Notes under the pieces: generated by a model | What the model was told of the DNA's origin: nothing | The model's input: the letters and a program-made list of their open reading frames with translations, nothing else | The model's database searches: none | Made by a program: the position numbers and the translations under genes | Shown: positions 57,565 to 64,000 of the stretch, piece by piece | Layout: the number at the start of each line of letters is the position of its first letter | Position numbering within the stretch: the stretch's first letter is position 1 | NCBI GenBank assembly: GCA_022497145.1 | Contig: MU385954.1 | Span: forward strand, 44,024-108,023 | DNA from: Rostrohypoxylon terebratum | Lineage: Eukaryota > Ascomycota > Sordariomycetes > Xylariales > Hypoxylaceae | Length of the DNA stretch: 64,000 nt | Reading direction: 5' to 3'

Positions 57565-58327
57565 AGAGCGCAAGGATGTAATGACGAATATGCATAGAAT
57601 GACAAGACACATATCATAATGTCTAATGTATACCCATCTGCTATGTATATAGATAGATAATCGAGAATCGAACTATTATAGCTGCCCGGCTTACTAAGAC
57701 CAAAACTATTTTGCGCACCCTTTTCTATTACCGACTGCTTAAAAGAGTGATAGGACTAATAAATAATGCGTGACAATGCTAGCGCTGAGTGTATCGAACA
57801 TGCAATCTCACTATAGATCCTAAGTAAATGCTATTACGATTAGATTTACCTACCATCTCTCCCGTCCTACTCACATCTCACAATTCCGCACATGCTTTTC
57901 AACGGCAGCGAACCCTTGAAACTATCTCGAGTTCTTTTGCTCTGTTCGATATTCTAGTACAACGCGGCTTAGCCACTCGCCTCTCAGGACAGCAGTCCAC
58001 TACAAGACAGACATATGATATGATATATAAGCCTCCTCTCCTTCCTCGCTCAGCGCAAATTCCACTCATACAACAAGCTCTCGCGCGCAAACTTCGAAGT
58101 GTAAACCGCCGCAAGCCTTTGCAGCAGTACTTATCTACTAGGCGATCGAGCGGCAGCTAGTCTGAATCAAACAAAACAAACCAAGAAAAGACCAATTGGG
58201 TGCCTAGACATTCATGTAAATATAACAGCACGTCTCGCCGGACGCGCTGACTTGAAAGAACATTGGTACGCTCTGCTGCAATGCATCCGTCTCATCTATC
58301 TCAGGGTATCAAATCAATTATCCCCTC
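57565..58327. other. Convergent intergenic region
   Basis: The 3' ends of the secreted protein gene (+) and the kinase gene (-) face each other. An Arg-rich 110-codon frame at 57828-58160 is not supported. Confidence 0.5.
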
Positions 58328-61215
58328 TCAGCGGTTAGCAGTGCTAGCCCCGACATTAGCACCGACATTCGGCGCGGTATCTTTAGATCCTGCTTCTCCT
58401 TCTTCGTATATCTCCTCGACTTTCTCCCCCGGGATCTGGGTAATCGGGCTGAAATGATCTACCTCTTCAACGTCTTCGTCGATTTCGGTATCGCCAATAG
58501 CTTCTTCCGCTTCCTCGTCCTCGTCCTCTTCCTGAATGGTGATCTCACCGCTTCTTCTTCCTAAACCACTTGCGCTTGCGTTCCGGCTGTGGCCTCCTGA
58601 GCTGGAACCACTTCGGGGTGGGTTACCGATAGAAAGCGAAGGTCCCTTAAATAAGTTGCGCTTGCGTTTCGCAAACAGGACTGATGGACTATTGGATAAA
58701 AATGGGTTGGGAGAGCCGGGAGGGTTTTGGGATGAAGGTTTAGAGGGCATGCCCTCATTGAAGTTGAGGGCCAGTGCTGGACCGCGGACCAGGCGTATAT
58801 TTGAAGGAAATGATGTGCTTGTCGGTGTAGCTGGGAGCACTTTGACGGAATGATGGGGCGAGCGTCCAGGAGTTTTCGTAGTTGACACTGATCCGGTAGA
58901 GCTGGTAGAACTAGCTTTTGAATGCGAGTGGTGGTGGTGCGGCATTGTACGAATGGACGATAAGGAAGACGAGGTCGACTTTCGTCCCCGAAGGCCAATC
59001 GACGAGCGACGGATTGTAGAACGTGGCGTCAACGGTACAGGTGATAGAGATTGGCGCTTGTATGACGAAGCGCCAGACGGCATACGGCGTGGTCCCGAAT
59101 TTGAAGGTGTCGAAAGTGGCGCTGGCGTAGATTTTCTAGCCAGATTACTACCCCCCGCGCTGGAAATTTTGACGATTCCGTTAGGCAATGGCGAAGTCCC
59201 GCCGCTTGATGCAGTGGTACCCTGAGTGGAATGTGGGTATTTAGAAGTATGAGGCCGAGGACTTCGATCCCCTGGGTTTTTGCTGCTACTAGAATGACCG
59301 TCTTTGACGGCTAAATTAGGTGTTGACATACTACCTCTCTTATTGGGTTTATGTCGTCTCGTGCTCTCGACAATCCAATGGGTCCAATTTTTCCATGTCG
59401 CAACGATTGCTTGGGATGGCTTCTTCCTAACCTTGGGGGGAGGGTTCATTTCTTGTCCCTCATTTCTGTTTAGCGCATCTGAAGTAGTTACAAGATGAAG
59501 CGTCGAACCTCTAGACCGCGCGCTTCGAAGGATACCTTCCTTTGGCGGTGGTATCGGTCGCTGATGTCGGGACGAGCTGACTGATCGTACGGAGTCTTTA
59601 TCAATCGGAGGCGGCGGGGTGTTCGTATCAGGGCTCAAATGATTCTTAACCTGGGACTCTGGTAAGTCAGGTAACTCTGGCACTTGATAGTCACCGTATT
59701 GAGCACTCCTCCTTTCCGGACGGCCTCTAACCTTAGGTAAGGGCGGTTCCCCTAAAAAACCAGAGCCGCTAGGATCCTCGTCTAAAATCGGGGCCATTCG
59801 TTCGAGCTTGCTAGATGCAGCTGAAAATCGGCGCGAATTTCGGTTTTCAGCCTCTTTTTCCTTTCTTCTCCTCTCGCGTCGACGAGCTTTCCTCTCTTCC
59901 TTCTCTAGCAATAGTGTCCACCACCCTGCTAACGCATCGCACTTTTGAGCCAGAACACTTTCAATGACAGCATCAATGTCAACGCCGGCGCTGCGCATTC
60001 TCTGTAAACAATCCTTCTCAAGATGGGTCGCGAATGGAGGGGGTTGGTGTAGCTTGAGAATCGCTTGTTGCTGAGGGGCATGTTCTGAGAGAAAGCCGTG
60101 AGAGAGGATCTCTGGGAGCGTAGGTCTTAGCAACGGTCGTTTTGAGAGGAGGAGCTTGATTAAGGCAACCGCGTCAGGAGGAAGATGGTCGGGATATTTT
60201 GGCTCGTTTGTGAGGATCATGGTTCTCGTAGTATTATCGTCGTCATCGTCAAACGGCAGCTCGCCGCATAACAGCGCGTAGAGAATCACACCTAAGCTCC
60301 AAACATCAATTTTTTCACCGGCATACTTCTCCCCCTTCAACATTTCTGGTGCAGAGTAACATATTGTACCACAGAACGTCTGCAAGTAGTTTGCTTTGCC
60401 TTCATATTCTCGCGTAAATCCAAAATCGACTAATTTGACGTTCTCGTGTTTGTCTAGCAAGATGTTTTCGAGCTTAAGATCGCGATGGACGCACGATTGT
60501 TGATGTACGTAGGAGACAGCACCAACCAGCTGTGTAAATATTCTCTGCACCTTTTCGATCGGGAGGCGACCGTGTTTAAGGAGGTAATTATAGAGCTCGT
60601 CGCCTGAAGCTGGTTAACGATAGACCAAATCATATCACGAGTCAAAACATACCAGGGCAATACTCCAAAACAAGCCATACAAGAGTTTCCGTGACTATTA
60701 TTTCATACAAGCGCGCAATATGGGGATGGACGAATTGGCGATGGTGATGGATCTCTCTGGCGAGATTTGCGTCATCCTTGTTGGCTGACTTGAGGACGAC
60801 CTGCTGCGATTAGGAGGGTTGTCTAATGTATATCGAACGAGAGATTGGAAGCCCAGGCAAGACCAACCTTGGAGCCATTCGTGAGTTTGTGGGTTGCGAG
60901 ATAGACCTTGCCAAAGGAACCCTTCCCTATAAGCTTCCCTAAGGTGTAATTCCCGACATTTTTGAGATCCTTGTTCGAAAATTCGCTGTCGGGGGTAAAA
61001 GATATCAGTACCGAAACTCCTCGAATCCGCAAAAGTACATTGTAGACCCAAACTTACTCGAGTAACTCCTGATACGAGTTGGCAAGCTAAACAGATACAA
61101 AAAAACATCGTTAGCATTCCAACTTTCTTGTTGATGTATCGTGTCAGCTTTGATGTAGATTACTGACTTTCGCTTTTCGTCCCAGCGCCTCGGCTTTAGC
61201 TTTGTTTGTCTGCAT
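58328..61215 (-). CDS. CAMK-type Ser/Thr protein kinase with long disordered tail
   Basis: Five exons: 61215-61168, 61086-61058, 60985-60868, 60800-60653 and 60603-58328; 872 residues. The kinase domain (about 35-290) is complete: glycine loop LIGKGSFGKVYLATH, VVLKSA lysine, CVHRDLKLENILLDK catalytic loop, KLVDFGFTREY, activation segment FCGTICYSAPEML, and IDVWSLGVILYALLCGELPFDDD. It resembles AMPK-related/MARK-like fungal kinases. After it come a basic coiled stretch (EKEERKARRRERRRKEKEAE) and about 500 residues rich in Ser, Pro and Arg, ending in an acidic patch (EEDEDEEAEEAIGDTEIDED). Such a tail usually directs localisation and phospho-regulation. The tiny N-terminal exons encode MQTNKAKAEALGRKAK and LANSYQELLDEF. 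The exact orthologue (Kin4-, Gin4- or Ppk-type) is uncertain. Confidence 0.88.
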
Positions 61216-62290
61216 ATCCCTCTACTACTCTTCAGCGCCACCCGCTCCCTCCGAGAATACGCTTAATATGACGTGTTGGTCCTCCAAAATGTAGAGTCGA
61301 CTTAGTTGCGGGTTCAAAGAATAGTCCGAGACCGCTAGATACGGCTCGGGAATGGCGATCAGCGCCCGACCAAATTCGAAGGCTCATGAATAAATGCGGT
61401 GGTCCTGTTAAAAAGGTGGAGGTTTATAGCTGTCTCGATGTAGCCCTCGATATAGACAACAGAAAAACAGAGCAGATCGGATCAAACTGTTGCGAAGATG
61501 GAAGATCGGCAGATCGGATGGAAATGATTCAGGGGCCTCGGTTTTCGTGGGAATCGTCTCGCGTGGTGACAATTTGTGTCCTATTAATTAGCCAACTTTC
61601 GATGATGGCGCCGTTAGAAAGGTACGGAGGTTCTTGGACAGTTGTCGGAGATATACAGATATATTATAACACGTATGTTTGTCTCTTTTTCATGCTCGGC
61701 ACCGAAACAGAATAATGGCTGGGAACTTTGAGAGTTGTGAGTTGAATATGGCAAGAATCCAAAATAATCCAAATAACAATTGGGAAAAGGTTTAATAATC
61801 CCTACAATGTACTATGTAATCCTCTCTTTCTCTTTCTCTTTTTCTTCGACCTGGTCGAAGGCAGGGACGGGCAAGGATCGCCATCACCCCGACCAAAACG
61901 CATAAGAACGGGGCTGCCCGAGCTCGACAGCTGACATTAGTGACATTAGGGACATAGCAACCACGCAGCCACGCTGGTCTCATGCAGGGGGTGTGGTTCT
62001 ATGGTACCTAGATACACCTACTTCAGGGAGCTCCTTATCGATACGCATCTCCTAATTCGAAAGTTCATTGGAGGATGACCAATGGTAAACGTACGAAACC
62101 CCTGTTGCCCCGCTCTCCTGTAATTATCTAAATTGAGGCTAGACCCGATTGGAAAAGAACCTTGGAACCGGAAAACTTGAGCTCTGTTTCGGGTCTCTCA
62201 AAGCTTTCAACAGTTACCTACTAAGTACTTACTACTATTTTGTCGACACCAACACCAACACCAACATCAACACCAGCATCGACATCGACG
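61216..62290. other. Intergenic spacer between kinase and N-demethylase-like genes
   Basis: This holds the kinase promoter and the 3' end of the next minus-strand gene. There is a TTTCTC repeat at about 61822-61840. A plus-strand 109-codon frame at 61386-61715 is not supported. Confidence 0.45.
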
Positions 62291-63654
62291 TTAAACATCA
62301 CGACCTGATCTCAAATACTCGCATACACTCTTACCCCACCTTATGCCGCCCTTATAAACCCACATTCCCGGAGCATTTCCACCCCTGAGTCCCTCGATGG
62401 CGTCGGCAAGCTCCGGTCCGAGTCCTTCCGCTTTTATGTCCTTTACGGGATACAGATAGGTCTTGAACGAGAAAAGAATAGCCCTTGTTTTCGGCACTCG
62501 CGTGAGCGTTTGGAGTTCCATTCTTACCCAAGCCTATATAAATTGATATCAGCAGGTGTTCAACGTTCATGATCATACTAACGGACTCACTCTCTCAATG
62601 TCTACATTCATGTTCTCCTCGACTTCGTCTCCTTTGTTAACATGGTTTCCGAAGACGTTGAATAGCTCGGGATTGGTTGTAACGGACCACTAGCCACTCG
62701 GGTCAGCCATTGGATATTATAGTAGTTGGCTATGAAACCGTCACTCACATTGACTCGGGAGGCACCTTTGCCGATCTCTAAGCGGCTGAAATACCTCTCC
62801 ATACTTGGGCCTATCTTCTCATACGACGGCACAGGTTCGTGAATATCTTTCAGTAATTTTCCTATTTTAACCGCAGGGTCGAATCCGGAAGGACAGCAGC
62901 ACACGAATGCGATACACTGGTGACCTTCTGGTGTTTCACGTAGGAAGAACATGTCATCTTCGACCGTCTGACCCAGACTCCGCAAAGCTGCGATCGGATC
63001 TTCAGGTGGCAAGAGCGGGAGAGTAACGCCAGTGACGCTATTCTGAAACGACTTTCCATCTTTTGTGAAGAGGGTAGGGTATCTCGCAGGGAGATACTCT
63101 CCTAAAAGATATGAGTACACCTCTTGAACAGCCTCGACTCCATACGGCATGCAACCGAGAGTGTGCTTTTCGTGCTTTTCCATCACAAGTTGTCGTTCTC
63201 GCAGACGAGATTGATAATTCCGGTCTATCGCTATGAGATCCGATGGAGCTGCCGATCTAAGCGCTTTGCAAGGCATTATTATCACAGTGCCACTCTAGGA
63301 TTCATCTGTTCGAGTAGCATACCTACCCATGGTTATGTAATAGATAGGCTTGAATGGTCGATATTTTTGTGGCTCTGTGGTTTCCCAGTTAAACTCTGGA
63401 AGAGGCTCGACCTCTTTATTTGCTGGAAACACATAGCTATTCTTTTCATGAACCGCGCTGGCTATTTTCTAGATCATTTTATTAGTTAACCTCTACCCAT
63501 CTATTAGGTAAGTCGTCGTCACAAGATCACTCACCTTCGTGTTGACCGTCCATATCCACAGAGCGGCGGTTAGAAGGCTCAGAGAAGCCAAGACAAGTAT
63601 ACCCAGCATCATATCACTACTGATTGCAAACCTCGAAGTTAAATATATTGTCAT
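62291..63654 (-). CDS. Membrane-anchored heme-dependent oxidative N-demethylase-like protein (DUF3445)
   Basis: Five exons: 63654-63535, 63468-63327, 63263-62749, 62689-62591 and 62533-62291; 372 residues. Exon 1 encodes one transmembrane segment (MMLGILVLASLSLLTAALWIW). The rest is the DUF3445/HODM alpha-subunit-like domain: KPIYYITMALRSAAPSDLIAIDR over intron 2, LPARYPTLF, TVEDDMFFLRE, CCCPSGFDPAVKIGKLLKDIHEPVPSYEK and the WSVTTNPELFNVFG block. The end WVRMELQTLTRVPKTRAILFSF and DAIEGL is also family-like. The family contains a heme-binding, dimethylamine-type N-demethylase in bacteria; in fungi the substrate is unknown. Introns are 57-66 nt with GT-AG ends. The start ATG at 63654 precedes the membrane segment. 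Confidence 0.85.
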
Positions 63655-64000
63655 GACTCCTACGAAGTACAGCAACAACAATGCTCTTATAGGGGTTCTT
63701 ACCGATTTATACCCGGTCTAAGTTGATAGGTCGTATACTGAACACTATGGAAGCCCCGCAGTAGCAGTGCGGAGCTCTGATAACGACCTTTGCCTATGAC
63801 ACTATAAAACTGGCTTGGCCGTGCCGATGCCGGGCAAGTTAAGCCTGATCTTATCTAGGAATATATTCTATAATCTATGGAGCTCTGCATAGAGTCATCC
63901 AAATACCTGTGACAAGGGCTATGTAGGGCTTGGATGTGGTATCAATTCAATAATAATTCTCAAGGGTGCTAAGGTCCTTGATTCCTCTCCTCCTCAGAGT
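63655..64000. other. Right-edge sequence upstream of the N-demethylase-like gene
   Basis: This is presumed promoter of the minus-strand gene. No other feature is supported in the last 346 bases. Confidence 0.45.

Noticed and set aside
57828..58160. 110-codon Arg-rich plus-strand frame
   Set aside because: Lies in a convergent 3' region; composition is that of random AT/GC-mixed DNA with no motif.
61386..61715. 109-codon plus-strand frame upstream of the kinase
   Set aside because: No domain; overlaps the probable kinase promoter.

Overview
The window is nuclear DNA of a filamentous ascomycete (Pezizomycotina, probably Sordariomycetes). The evidence is short introns of about 48-85 nt with GTAAGT/GTATGT-type donors and CTAAC/CTGAC-like branch sites, fungus-typical families (tannase, Dal5-type MFS, ILM1, COX23, NatB Mdm20, M20 secreted peptidase), a GPI-type cell-wall protein, TTAGGG repeats, and wide intergenic spacers full of the short motif TACCTAGGTA. 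The species is not identified. Genes alternate on both strands and there are no operons. I rebuilt gene models by splicing and give exon coordinates in each entry.

Layout. 0-13.5 kb: the 3' end of a one-pass membrane protein; an APH-fold protein that may be a pseudokinase (2.5-4.9 kb, -); an SMT-like methyltransferase (6.3-7.5 kb, -); then about 6 kb without a supportable gene. Two copies of one MITE family, each with a perfect 8-bp target-site duplication, lie at 743-850 and 12166-12409. 13.5-31.2 kb: a YP-repeat GPI protein (-), a tRNA-like hairpin near 16.0 kb, a homocysteine S-methyltransferase (-, two exons), a C2-domain protein (+), a small secreted protein (-), a four-exon Dal5-family transporter (+), a tannase/feruloyl esterase (+) and a single-pass membrane protein (-).

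33-42.5 kb is a housekeeping block: COX23 (four small exons, +), the NatB subunit MDM20/NAA25 (nine exons, +), ILM1 (-, with a GC-AG intron) and the geranylgeranyltransferase-I beta subunit (+). 42.5-47.1 kb looks like a decay zone: a broken HNH-domain gene, a second gene copy with an in-frame stop, and a degenerate interstitial (TTAGGG)n array. 47-55.4 kb returns to housekeeping: TRAPPII subunit Trs130 (-), methylthioribose-1-phosphate isomerase MRI1 (+) and a secreted M20 peptidase (-). 56.9-63.7 kb: a small secreted protein (+), a CAMK-type kinase with a long disordered tail (-, five exons) and a membrane-anchored heme-dependent oxidative N-demethylase-like protein (-, five exons).

Functional links are loose. 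MRI1 and the homocysteine methyltransferase both belong to methionine/SAM metabolism but are 36 kb apart and not a cluster. No convincing secondary-metabolite cluster or defence system is present. The most unusual items are the MITE pair, the interstitial telomere repeats beside mutated accessory genes, the tRNA-like hairpin, the zinc-knuckle-like motif in NatB, and the APH-like protein lacking its metal-binding Asp.
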